This document shows positions 43,489 through 55,299 of a stretch of DNA of 64,000 bases, one piece after another. The notes below the pieces were generated by a model. The model was not told the origin of the DNA, did not search any database, and saw nothing but the letters and a program-made list of their open reading frames with translations. Source of the stretch: Triangularia verruculosa (taxonomy: Eukaryota > Ascomycota > Sordariomycetes > Sordariales > Podosporaceae); NCBI GenBank assembly GCA_033296885.1, contig MU864001.1, forward strand, positions 41,582 through 105,581, read 5' to 3'. How positions within the stretch are numbered: the first letter of the stretch is position 1; each line of letters begins with the position of its first letter. The translations under genes and the position numbers were made by a program.

Positions 43489-46400
43489 CTAGTTCACCTC
43501 GCTGTTATCCCCCTCATCAACAACGATGTTCCTGACTTTAAACCCTGAACTCTCAACGTACCACCTCCTCCGCAACCCAACCCTCTTCGCCACCCTAAGC
43601 TGCTCATACGCCATCTCACCGCCTCCGACCATCACCATCGGGATCGGGTGTCTTCTCGCGAACCCGCCCGGCGTCATCTGGACTTCGTCCAGCAGCGGCC
43701 TGATCAGCCCTGCTTGCTCCTTCAGATCTGATGACGACTCAACCCCGTCATCCGAGACAACCACCACCAGTTGGAGGGATTTGAACGTTGGCGAAAAGGC
43801 CGGAATGTTGGCCAGCTTGGTGGAAAAGTTGCATCCTCCCCTACGGATGAGTATGATTTGGTGGTCTCGAGGAGCGGCTTCAGGGAGGACAGAATCGCAG
43901 GCGTAACCAGCGGGGTAGATGGTCGACCATGGAAAGTGCTCGACGGGAACGTGGCCGAATTCCGGGATGCGAGGAGCCCGAGTGGGAACGGTGTGAGCCG
44001 GCAAGGGAGCCGCACCCAAACCGGTAGGGGTCACTGCTGTTTGGTTGATCACGAGGTTGTAAGGCAGGGACTTCTTTGGGTATGACCTGAGTCCAGGGAT
44101 AGAGGTCGTATCCGGGAGCTGGAGATCCAGAGATGCGGCGATCTGATTGAACAGGGCTTTGACCATAGAGCCAAAAGCTGGGACGGATACTCGGGGGGAC
44201 ACAACAGGTGGAAGGTCGACTTTAGCGAGGAGATCTTCCAAAAGGCCTGTATCGAGTTCGTCAAGGTCTTCGTCCCGGTGCGTATCCTCCGGTTGCAACT
44301 CGTGGGTAGCGCTGCTATCATCGCTGACAGTGGGCTCGTCATCGAGTAAATCGATTTGATGTAACTGCTGAATTTTGACGAGCACGGGATCCTTGATGAG
44401 CGTGAACCTTGGGTCTTGAACCTCGCCCAATATGGCCCGGTCAAAGACAATCGATTCGTCCTTACCGAGTAAAACACCGTTGACCTTGCTTACCCGCCAC
44501 TCTCGCTCCCCAGTGCCAATATCTTCAAGCCGCATCGACATCTTGAGTCCCGAGAGACTAGAGACCCGAATACGATCTGCACTCAATCTTTCCAGATTCT
44601 GGCTACCTAGTAAAAAGTTAAAGGAGCTGCCTCCGACCACCTGCTGCGCGTTGGAGGCAAACTCCAAAGTTACCTCCTCCGGCTGGTATAGCTTGGCGCA
44701 AGTGCCGTTGTCAGGCATCAGCTCAACCGGAAGAGTCCAAGGGTAAAGAGTGTAGTTGGAGCGGGCCATGTGCTGACCAGACATCTGCCCTGCATCGATA
44801 GCGTGGGCAGAAGTAGGAGAGAGCTGATGCAAATCCAACAACCGGGCAGCATGGTAAATGTCGTCTCTGGCTGCCACAACTGACCCTGAGAGTGGAGTGG
44901 TCTGGGGACGTGGTGGGCATGTGTTCGTGTACTCTTCGCTGTGGTAAACTGTCAAATCTCTGCGGGATGACGTTCGTCGGTGTGTGTCATCACTTGGCCG
45001 GGCCTTGGGGATGATGAGTGGATGGCCTTCAGTGGTGAAGACGTAGGGCGCATCCAGAGAGTTCAGGGGGTGCTTATCATCAAAGAGCAGGTACATATAT
45101 TTAGCCGTCTCACCAAGGAAGAAGCTCTCCATTCGGTCGCTCTTTTCGCCGTCCAAAACATTCTGCAAACCTGCCCAACCACAGGGAGTCCAGCAACGTC
45201 TCGTGATGTCCCGCAATACCATCTCGCCGACATAGAGGTACCATGGATCTTTGGTAGCTCGGTAGATGTGGTAGGTTGACTCAATAAACTCGGGTCGCAG
45301 AGGCCACCAGCCAAGACCGCCCTCGACTGTTTTATCCCGCAGTGAGTACCGTTCAGGCAGTGCGGCATACCTCGTCCAGATAGCGGTGTAAAGCAGATTT
45401 GTCTCGATGGCTTCCTCAACCTCGCCGGCCAGGACGAGAAGACCGGAGTAATATGCCCCCAAGCTGTCAACCCAGTTGGACACCAAAGATCCGGTCCACA
45501 GATTGACATTGTCGTAATGAGGGTGGTCTTTCTCATTGTAAAGATGACGTTTGATGGCAGCATGTGCCAGATGCCATGCCTCTAGGAAGGAGTCTGCCGA
45601 GTCTTCTGCAGCACTCAATGGAGGGAAAAGAATATTTGGATCCAACCAGTCGTTATTCTTTCCGTTAGCCCTCCCTTTCCGAGCGGGAGCCGTCCGGTTA
45701 GGGGGCCCATGTCCAGAGAGCAGAATATGTGACTTCAAAGCATACTCGAAAAAACTGTCGGCGCCCGCTCCAATGACGGCATAAGGTCCAATCCAGTGGC
45801 CCTGCTCAGCATCCACGCCCGCGCCTATAAGCCCTATCTGGCTTTTCCTGTACCAAACGGCCCAGAATGCACGTTTTGCCAGTTGCTCAAACCGTGGATC
45901 GCCAGTTAAACGGCTCAAAACTGTGAACTCTAGAACCAGAGACCCTGCACCGGCGCTGCACGTTTCCGTGATCTCCAGCGGCCCTTCGGGGGCACTTATC
46001 GGTGCATTCTCATGCATGGGTGAGTTGGTGTAGAAGGGAATGCCGTGGCGAAGGTTGACACGGGGGTAAGGCATTCCTGTCTTGGTGTAGAAGGCCGGTA
46101 GGAGCCTTTGGCCCAGGTCCAAAGCTAACCGAAGAAGCTGACCATTGTATCTAAATCCGTTTGGCCATATGATGGGTTGCGAGTATAAAGGGTCCTCTGT
46201 CTCTACATGGCGAGGCTCATATCCGGTTATTGGCAAAGCGCCAACGGCAAACAAATGGGCACTGAGCAGTCCGCCCAGCCCTCGAATCACCGTCTCGAAC
46301 ACCTGGACCTTGCTGTCGACGTCAAATCCACGGCCCCTCTCGCCCACCCCCGACGGTCCGGGACTTCCATCCCCGTACTGCTCGACCAAAGCAGCTACCC

Positions 46401-46969
46401 CATGCTGGAAATCCTGAAGGGCTTTTGGCCCAGTGCCTCGCTCGTCCGTTGGCGCAGAAGCCAAAATAGCCAAGGTCGACAGACTGTCTATTAGCGTAAG
46501 TGAGTAGTTGCCCAGCACGTCGTTGAGTTCGACGTTTCGTGGATTCTTCGCATCGCGGGTCAACGGAACGCAGGATACCGGACGGAGCTGAATGGCCACT
46601 TATTAGATACGGTAGAGCTAAAGAGTCTCGGCGGTTGGCGCATGTTTTGCATACCTCATCTTCTGGAAAGGCAATATCCATGTAATTATCAAAGCCGTGG
46701 TAAAACATGTCGACGGTCTCCTGGCGCAGCTCCTTAACCCGGTCTATTGACATGGCTGCAACCCCAAGCCAGCAAGGAGCCAGTATGACCACTACAAGAC
46801 CCCATAGCAGCATATTCCACCGAATCCATGGTATTGGTCGCAGAACCGTCCTTGTGAATTTCATGGTATTGTTGGGAGACATCTGGGCGCTGGCAGATGC
46901 GTCGGTGCGGATTCGGTTTGCGTCGGATCGGGAGCCATCGCTAAGCAATTCACGATGGTCGTGGTCCAT
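43489..46969 (-). CDS. EDEM-like GH47 alpha-mannosidase with PA domain
   Basis: A member of the EDEM/Htm1 branch of glycoside hydrolase family 47, which trims mannose from misfolded glycoproteins in the ER and marks them for degradation. Exon 1 is 46969-46655 and exon 2 is 46587-43489, giving 1137 aa. The junction reads FPEDE then LRPVSCVPLTRD. Residues 52-71 form a hydrophobic signal-anchor (NMLLWGLVVVILAPCWLG). The catalytic domain fills roughly residues 75-600. Landmarks are NDVLGNYSLTLIDSLSTLAI, ITETCSAGAGSLVLEF, WWPLRPEFIESTYHIYRATK, FLGETAKYMYLLFD and FTTEGHPL, the calcium-site region. A PA-like domain follows near residues 950-1080 (IILIRRGGCNFSTKL, LVVVVSDDG). No HDEL/KDEL signal is at the C-terminus, so retention would rest on the anchor. 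It matches EDEM3-type architecture. Confidence 0.94.
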
Positions 46970-47369
46970 GCCGAAAGGGCATCATACGGTATGAAGCTCG
47001 GGAGACCACATGGGGGTATGTCAAGTGTGCAGCGTCTGTTATAATCGTGCCGTCACCAAGAATGCCACTCTGGACAACTTTCGAGGTTCGCGATTTCTAG
47101 CGGTTGGAGGCTTGGCGCCAGCCGTTGCTGGCATTGCTGTCAATGAAGGCGTTGCTGTCCTTCTGGAAGGGCCCGCTTTTCTCGATTTGGGAGACTTGGC
47201 ATTCAGCAATAAGATGGATTATGTAAGTAGGCCATCAAGGTGCTTGTGTGTGACCACTCCCCTCCCTCCCATCTCAACACCGAAAACACATCACAAGTTG
47301 ACTTTTTCATGAAGATGTCAAATCCGCCTTTATAATTACTTCGTCATTGATTATGGTAGTGACTATCCA

Positions 47370-47942
47370 CTAGACCAAATGATACAGCTCCTGCGTTACA
47401 CAAACACAACCGTTGTAAGCCAGCAAATGGCCAAACAGCGTCAACACTTTATAGGAATGATGCAACTCAGATGGGCATGGAGGAGATGGCTTGCTAACTT
47501 TCATGGGTCTTTGAGCGGCTAGTGCATGATCCATCCCAATGTTGCATACAGTGCTTCCTTGTGCAGCTCGGAGCCGATGATCGACCAATTCTTGGTATTG
47601 GAAACTTAGCTGCCGGTACTGAGAAGTAACTCGAGTCTGAGTGGCTTCCAGTAAATTTCGACTGCCTATGACCAGGTAAGATTTCTTTGGCTTTTCACGG
47701 ATCTCGACAGGCTGTATGTACACGCCAAGTCCTAGGCTCTCAACCTCAGCCATCGATCTTCTGTTTGTTTCCCATATCCTCTTTGTATTGATGTCCAACT
47801 GATCTAAGATGACATTGCATGCAGGTTCTGGCGTATAGGTGGCCCGTTCCGTTGGAGATGCAAGCGGGCAGTTTAACAACGTACGAAGGCGACCGCTCAT
47901 GACTAGCGTTGACAAACAAACCGTCATTAGGCCTTGAGCCAA
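47370..47942 (-). CDS. Possible hypothetical protein
   Basis: A 190-codon open frame. The middle reads like a helical soluble protein (VILDQLDINTKRIWETNRRS, SYLVIGSRNLLEATQTRV, SQYRQLSFQYQELVDHR). No signal peptide, membrane helix or known domain is visible. The true start may be further in, and an upstream exon is possible. It is the best coding candidate in the 6.3-kb gap, but it has no family support from what I can recognise. Confidence 0.3.
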   Translation of the reverse strand: MAQGLMTVCLSTLVMSGRLRTLLNCPLASPTERATYTPEPACNVILDQLDINTKRIWETNRRSMAEVESLGLGVYIQPVEIREKPKKSYLVIGSRNLLEATQTRVTSQYRQLSFQYQELVDHRLRAAQGSTVCNIGMDHALAAQRPMKVSKPSPPCPSELHHSYKVLTLFGHLLAYNGCVCVTQELYHLV

Positions 47943-50900
47943 AGATCACCTGGAAGCTACATGTAGTGACGGGTTTCCTCCTCCAACCGTTGAAAGCTAT
48001 GGCAACCTTCTTCGGCTCGACACGGATCAAACGCGCTAGGAGTCACCTGCATTTGGTACCGGCTTGCGGTATTATTCAGGGCAGCGAATGGCTTATCCCA
48101 TGGACTAGGGTGGCGGAAACGCGGCCACCGGTTCTAGGTCTCTCACGCCATTTATTTCCCAACCCAAGTGGACGGGCTCGAGGTGTGCGCCCAGCGCATA
48201 TCACTCTAGCTTAAGTTTGCGGATGAATCCGTTTGTCCGCCTTTCGGCGACCGTGTGGGATTTGCCCGATTTTATTAGTAATTTGGGCCTTGCATGCAGA
48301 CAGGAAGGATCGCCGCGATTCGATGCCCAAGATATTGGCCTACTGGCGTTTTGAATAACCCGGATACCCGACATCCTGCTGCTGCTGCTATCTTGATTCG
48401 GTATTGTAGGTGTGTGGCACAGCAAACTGCGAATATATGGGGGCGGTCGAAAGGAGTTATCGCCAAGTTAACTCCGTTCAACACGGGAACATGAGGAGAG
48501 CTGACCATTTCATGACGCGTATCTTGTTAAAGCGGAATGACTCCGGGCTGGCCCGTGAAGGTAGAGAGATGGCTGGCGAGGCATATGCAAGCCATCGAGA
48601 TAAAGAGCTTGGGGCGAAAAATGGTGCCACAAACACGCTCAGTATATCCCGTCTGTTAGGGTCACTCGAGGATATTCGTATCAATTGCACTGTGTAATAA
48701 GTTAACCTGGATTCTTTAGATGACAATAGTTGGTCAGTGGCGTGGTACTGGTCCAGTTGTGGAAAGGGGGCAATGCAAGCCATGTTTAGCACCGTCACGT
48801 TTGAGCCCTCGCAGTTGCAACAAAACAGTCAATGATCAGCTGTTCAAACAGTCCACTGCAGGTATCGCTCTGAAACGGTCCGGGCATGTACCCGTCGTCG
48901 AACGTGCTTTGTGGGAAGACTTGAAGCGAGCACGAGTTTGGGGTGAAGTTTCCGGTTGGCAGAAATCAGGGATTCGTTGCTCGTTGGGACCTGTGACTTG
49001 ATGTCATGCTCGCAGGAGACAGGAGCAAAAGATGGAATGACGGCAACGACGTGTGTTGAAGCTTGCAGTGGCGAAGAGGTTATCAGCGGCTGGTGCGAAG
49101 ACTTTGAGAGGTAAGAACTGTTTCCTGTGTTAATCAGCTGCTACCAGTGCTAGATACCTCAAATTAAACTTGCCGCACATTGGATCGCCGGAACATCTGC
49201 ACGAGGCCCCTCCTTCTCGTCACAAACTTGACAAACCGTCAACCTGATATCATGACTTCTCTTGATCAGCCATGATCACTTCATTTGGGAGTGAACAAAA
49301 GCCAGCCTCAACTTGCCACGTGAGCTTCCACCCGCCAAAATCTAGTCATCAAGGACTCGCTTCTTTGCACCGTATACGATGTGTAATCGGCCTTCCCAAA
49401 CCTGTCATTTTTTAGTTTTCTCTACCAATATAGATTCTCCTGCTGCTGATCACAGCCGACGACTGTTGACTGCACCAACACATTCCTGGCGCTTGTTTCA
49501 ACTCGGATTTCTTTCTTGCATTCATTCCTGCCCTCCCGCCCCCTTCCCGCAAGGGCAACCCGCATCTCGGGATTCCATTCCACACCGTTGGGCAGTTTGC
49601 GCTGTTGGTGGCTTGCTTCGACACCTGCGTGCAATACAGTTCCCCAGCTTTTCGCACGATTGCGTAAGACAAGCAACAAGCTTTTTTTTCCCCGCTACTA
49701 ACGGAACAACCGTTGGATGTCTCGCAGGTTGGTGGTTCTCCTGAGTATTTTCTAGACACTGTTGAGAAAGGCCACACCCAACACCCCCTGGCTGCGATGT
49801 GGGGTGCAGAAGGAGGTGGTCATGGGATCTAGCACGTGATTACCATTCTCTTCGTCCAATCAATCACCTCTGCATTCTCAGTCCGAACTGACAATGGCTT
49901 CCGGCATTCGGAATCAAAGCCATATGGATATTTCCATCCACCGATCACTTCCGCTGAGAAGAAATGTCCGTATCCGAATCTCACCATAAGCCTCGCATCT
50001 CTGTTCCGACGATGTTTCCGAAACGAAAGATCCGAGTTTCGACCTGGCGCAACGCAACAGCACTTGTCTCGCATCGCATCATCTTGCCCGTCCTGCCTTG
50101 CCTTTTCTTTTCTGGTTTCGGAACCACCCCTCTCTGTCTACTGCCCTACGACCGAAAAATAACGGGCGACAAAAAGACCCCGCTTGTGCTGACCGTCCGC
50201 GCCGCGCCCTGACAACAATCCCAGACAAAAGTACCGCCTCAGTCCTTCTCTGCGGCGCGTGGGGGCTGTGATTTGGCACCAGGGAAATAATTAGGCGATA
50301 CCGAAACCGCCTCGCTATCTTCAAACTGCATGCCGCTGCTCGCGAAGCACCAGGCCAGAAACCACTGGCCGACCCATTCCGAAAGCTATCGGGGTGGTTT
50401 GATGATGATGACAACGACAACAGCGTTCAACACCACCCGGGTCCTCCCTACTTCCTGAAAAAAGATACACACATGTGACGGCGACGAACCTCTTGCTTGT
50501 TCTGATCCTAGCGCTACCACTCTCTCATCACCCCCCCATACTCGTTTTGAAATCTGTATGTAACTGTACAAAGCCGCGATTCATGTTAGTGTACAGAGTA
50601 GTACAGTGTAAGTTTGTTGTGGCTTTAAGGTGAGGTCCGGGCTTCGTCTTCGTTTCTCCCGCTCCGCTTGGAAGGTGGAAATCCGTAATCCGGACCGTAA
50701 TCCGGAGCCGGGGGTGCCCCAGCCTAGCGTCGCCGTCCTTGGCAGTTCAAACCCCCCCATCCAACCCCCAAAGCGGCTTGGCTTTGTCCCCGCCGACTCG
50801 GCGGTGATCCGCCCAACCGCCCGGCGCTAAAACAACATCCCAGTGACGATAGCTTCCCCTTGGCGAAGCGGACTGTGTGGAGCGTGTATTGACGTAAACA

Positions 50901-51890
50901 CAATTACATCCGTCTTTGCAATGCGACCAAAGATCCAAGCCCCCCATATTTTGATGGCGTGCACAGTACTTTTGTCGTCTAGGGTCGAATTTTTCTCTCC
51001 ATCTCGAACTTTTAGCAAAGCTACCATGACAAGGAAGCCACAATATCGTAGCACCGGGTACCGGTTATTTGCTTGATACCCAGCCCCTTGGGAATCGTAA
51101 AGAGGAAAACCTACCGTGTGTCGTCGTCCTGGCCCAGGGGACTTGCTGGGGTTCACAATGGGGGCCGTTTTGGTGACGAGAGACTTTCTCATTCCCAAGA
51201 AGGGGGCTGTGTCAATTGCCTCCTACCGCGGTTACCTTCAGTACGGGCGGAAAACAAGACAGAAGGAGTGACAGGCACGACAGGCCACTTCATCCATAAC
51301 ACGCTAAAACAAACATTAGAACCCTGCAGCAACTGGCGGGACTTGAAAGGGCCTTGGAAGAAGAGAGGGGAACGTTATGCCGCTGTGGAAAAGTGGAGAG
51401 GAGGGTGGCTGACCACAGCACGGACAACAAGAAGCTTCGAAGCGCCCCCCAACTTAGCCTAGGTTGCTGGTTCACTGCCTTTGGGTTTGCTTGATGGGTA
51501 TCATGCTCGTCGGGCAGTGCTGCCTTCCTTCGTCACGTTAATGATTATTGTTGTTGTCCCCGAAGAGTATCGGGGACTGATCGAGAACAACCAATAGAAA
51601 TGCCGATATCTATACGTTTGCCTTTCTACTCACCGCTGCCCGCTATGATATGCTAGGAAAAGCCCGTGGCTGCCCGAGCAGCTGCTGCATGATGTTTGCG
51701 TCTACCTATCTAGGTATACCTATATGAATGTTCCCGCTGGGTTCCGCTCCCGAGGACAAGCCATCAACGCAGAACAGAACTAGCTTCACCGCAAAGGGGG
51801 GCTTGACAGAAAAAGAAAAAGACCAAGTTTCTGCTCACGTGATACACTGATGACGAGACCCCTGTGACATTCTTGAGCTGTAGCGTAGCC

Positions 51891-51930
51891 TTTATGGCCT
51901 TTTATGGCCTTTTATGGCCTTTTATGGCCT
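51891..51930. repeat. 10-bp minisatellite, four units
   Basis: Four exact tandem copies of TTTATGGCCT, preceded by the partial unit GCC. The flanks are unique. It lies in non-coding DNA. The perfect copies suggest a young and possibly length-variable array. Confidence 0.95.
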
Positions 51931-53312
51931 GAGGGGGTGTTGCTTTCCTCGTTGTCCGACACTTGCTGTACAACGGTAGCGCGTTATGTGAGGCTCTTGT
52001 GTTCGGGCCCGGCGAGACAGGCGAAAAAGCAGGGGAGACAGTGTCAAATTTGGGCGATTTAGCCCACTCGGTTATCGACAACGGGGGGGTAAAATACCAG
52101 GTACCGACAGGGGAGATCGATTTTCCTTTTTGTCAGCGGCCTTCTGTAGGAATGACGGAAAAAAGATGCAAGAGAAAGGGGGTGGGTATGCCGAATACGG
52201 AATCATTCCCTTTTTTGAGGGTCTTTCTGAGAAGGATCATTCGTTCATAGGTGTTTAGTGGAGGTATTTTCAAGTAGGGTCCTTACCCAGCATTGTCCCA
52301 AAACAGCAACCGCTGGGGCGGAGGAGAGAGTGTGTGTAGGTTGTTGGTCTTTGCTTATCCAGCCCTATGGGGTATGACACGGATATAGCGTTGAGCCTGT
52401 GGGTTCATGAAGTGAGGGCCGGGGGGGCCAAAACCTTTGAACCACCAGGAATCGACAAGTTTAGAAATCACAGAGAGCCAAATGAAAGCACCGGTGCTAC
52501 ATTCGGAGGAGTGTGTCTGATTGGTATTTCCCAGAAACATGTCAGATGCTTAAACAGTCTCGTGCGGAAGCGGGTAGTCTTGTCTGACTGCATTAAACAC
52601 ATCATCTACTGTCTGCAAGACAAATCTGCAGCGATTTGCTGGTTGCACAGCCCTCCCGTGCAACCTCCTGTGAGGACTCTCCACTCCAACCCCTTTCGGA
52701 CTGGCGCTACTCCGCATGGGTGCAAACAGGCAACTGCTCTCGGTGACTTGCCAAGGCCGAGATGTCAGCGAAAGATGGGAAGTCGCACATGTCGAAGAGA
52801 GAGAGAGCAAGTCAGGTTATTCAAGTGCTGTCAACTCGAGGTTTTGCGACAAGATTTATAGCTATGTAGCTCATGATGAAGCCTTTCTGATCATATCCTA
52901 AACAAAACAAGATTGCCCCGCCAGACCAAAGTGGTATCTAAAATATCTGCGTGCTTTGCCTCCCCCCAAGCTGTGAATCCATCCTATATTGGTGACGCCG
53001 TCCGAAACACCACGCCGCCCCCACCACCGTTGCCAAACCAGAGCATGATGATGGCTGCCCTGAAATGATTTGGTTTTCTGCTGAAACCAGGGATAAAGCA
53101 GCAAGAAAAAAAATGATCATGAATAAAGAAGAAGAAAAAGCAAAAAATGTCGAGGGTTGTGGTGAGCGTGAGCATTAAATATTTCTCCACCTTTTTTTTT
53201 GCCTGAACCCGTTGTGTGATGTGAAGGCGATCCGTGAAATGTGATGATTGAACAAAATAAAAGTACAGGATATGTGCATTCTTGTGTGGACGATGTTGCC
53301 CTTTTGGGTTTC

Positions 53313-55299
53313 TTATTGGGCATATGTCGCTCTTGTTTGCATCATTTGCTCGCATGCTTGCCGGGCCACACGCTCGCTCCGATGATGGCTTGGCTCGCGG
53401 GCGGTCGAGTGTTGCGAGGCGGCGTCATCCTCGTATGGGAGCTCCATAGTTTCGGGGCTCAGGCTGCCCTCAACTTTGCCGGACTTCTCGAAGATCTGAT
53501 CGAGATATTCGTTCTCCTGTTCCGAGCTAAAGTGGGGGGCAGTGCTGGCGTCGTCGCTAATCATGTCGTAAGATGCCTGCCGTGCCGCCGCAGCCGTTGC
53601 AACGTGGTGAGCATGACCCTGGAAAGCAGGGTGGTGAAGACCGAGTCCATTTGACCAGTCGCCCATAACGTTCGTGTGATGATGGTTGTTTTGCGAGGTG
53701 GCTCTTCGGCGAGCCGCCTTGTTTTTGCGGCGCCTTGTGCCAGTCTTTTCGTCGATAGTGGGCTCCTCCATACCCAGCTTGACAAGCATGGCCTCGATAT
53801 GCTGTGGTTTCCAATCCCATACGCGGCAGCCGCCGCCCTCCTTCATGCGAGCAAGAATGAGTTGGTATCTCTTTTCCTCGTAGTAACGGTGGGCTTCCTT
53901 GAGTCGCTCGATCTATGGTCTGTGGTTAGCGGATTTCCAATCACGAACAGGGCATGTTGATTTGACTTACCTCTTTTTTTGGCCAAACGCCATACTTGGC
54001 CACAGCACGCGAAACTTTCATTTGGAGAGCGGCCTTTTCCCAGTTGCCTTGATGCTTCTCAGAGTACTTTGCCTTCATCTCTTCCCACATGCCCTTGCCC
54101 TTCTCCGAGATGAACTCTTTTCGAAGCTGGAAGAGATACTTGTCATCATCTGGGGCATCGTCCCTCAACGTAAGCTCTTCCATATCGCCATCATTTACAC
54201 CATTCGTGCTTGCGTCTGAGCCAATCGGGGGTGTCGTTTTTGGCGTCCGGGCTGGTTTCCGGGCTGGCGAGGGCTTCTTGCGCGGTTGAGGTCTCCTACC
54301 AGGACTAAGGACTCCGTGCGACGGATAGCCGCCAAGTAATACAGATGGATCACGCAAGTCTTCGATACCCCCAATTCTGGGAGTTGTGTGTGGCCTAAAA
54401 TGAGACGGGTTCGGCTGAGTCAAGACGGGCGCATGTCCTCCGTTGGATGGCATGCGGTGGTGCATGTGTGGCGGTTGACCCATATAGGCGGCCGGTGGCG
54501 CAACGTCAACATTGACATTGAACGCGTGGTATTCTTGAAATGGATGGTGTGTGAGCTCCCCGTTATTCTCGCCCGAAACCCCATAATGGCCAAGATAGGG
54601 ATCGATTGGTGGCGGAACGTCAGACTTGGGAGACGACGGATGGTGGCTGGTTGGGGGAGAATGGGCCATGTAGATGTCGAAATGCCCTCCTTCGGTGGCC
54701 GCAGGGTGGACTGTCATGGGAGATGACCCTTGGCTGCTGGTATTGACGTCGTAGCCGCTGTAATACATTTTGGAGGAGTTTGGAGGAGTCGGCACTTGTG
54801 GTCCTGGAATTGCCGATTGCGAGTGGTAATTCCTCATCGGTGGCTTTGAAGTGGCTCTGTGCTGCAAAGGAGGACTGCCAGCACCTGAAACTGGTGTGAG
54901 CAGTGTCGAGTCTGCGGCAGCTGGGTAGTTGAAAGAAGAAACACCAGAAATCTGTTGTTGTTGTGTTAGCTCATGGTGGATCCTGTAAGATTGGCTGCCA
55001 CATACTGCGCTGTAGGGATCAAGGTCTGGCGAGGAGTAAGCGACAGAAGCAGGACCGCTGGTGCAAGCAGTGGAACCGGGCAAGCTATCGTGATGATGGT
55101 GCGCACTTGGCATGAGATACTGGGCGCCGCTCATGTCGACTGCGATTCGGAGGCGTTTAAAAGACCTCCTGGGGGAACCGCTTGGAGTCCTGGTGCTGGT
55201 GCTGGCGGTGTCTTCCGAGTCCGAGCCCAGCTTGTCACAGTCGAGGAACTCTTCAACAAGGGGCGATTTGGCGACTTCCGATCTATCTGGTTCCATCAT
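53313..55299 (-). CDS. Putative Myb/SANT-like nuclear regulator
   Basis: Exon 1 is 55299-53971 and exon 2 is 53912-53313, giving 642 aa. The intron has a GTAAGT donor and a CTAAC branch site, and the join reads WPKKE then IERLKEAHRYYEEKR. The first 340 residues are low complexity (Ser, Pro, His, Gln, Gly). A basic Pro-rich stretch follows (PRKKPSPARKPARTPKTTPP, near residue 345), which resembles a nuclear localisation or AT-hook-like segment. The conserved part is about 390-530. It has helices with spaced tryptophans (GKGMWEEMKAKYSEKHQGNW, KVSRAVAKYGVWP, GGCRVWDWKPQHIEAMLVKL), like Myb/SANT repeats. A second basic stretch (TGTRRRKNKAARRRA) follows. The tail has a short helix (QENEYLDQIFEKSG). 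Nuclear DNA-binding is inferred from composition and fold-like spacing; the targets are unknown. Confidence 0.65.

Larger units (their letters stand above)
46970..53312. other. 6.3-kb gene-poor region
   Basis: The first part holds the mannosidase promoter and the last part the 3' end of the Myb-like gene. Between them I see only short frames on both strands, one listed separately (47370-47942). A four-unit minisatellite lies at 51891-51930. Several frames around 49400-50600 are open on both strands only because of low stop density. Confidence 0.4.
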
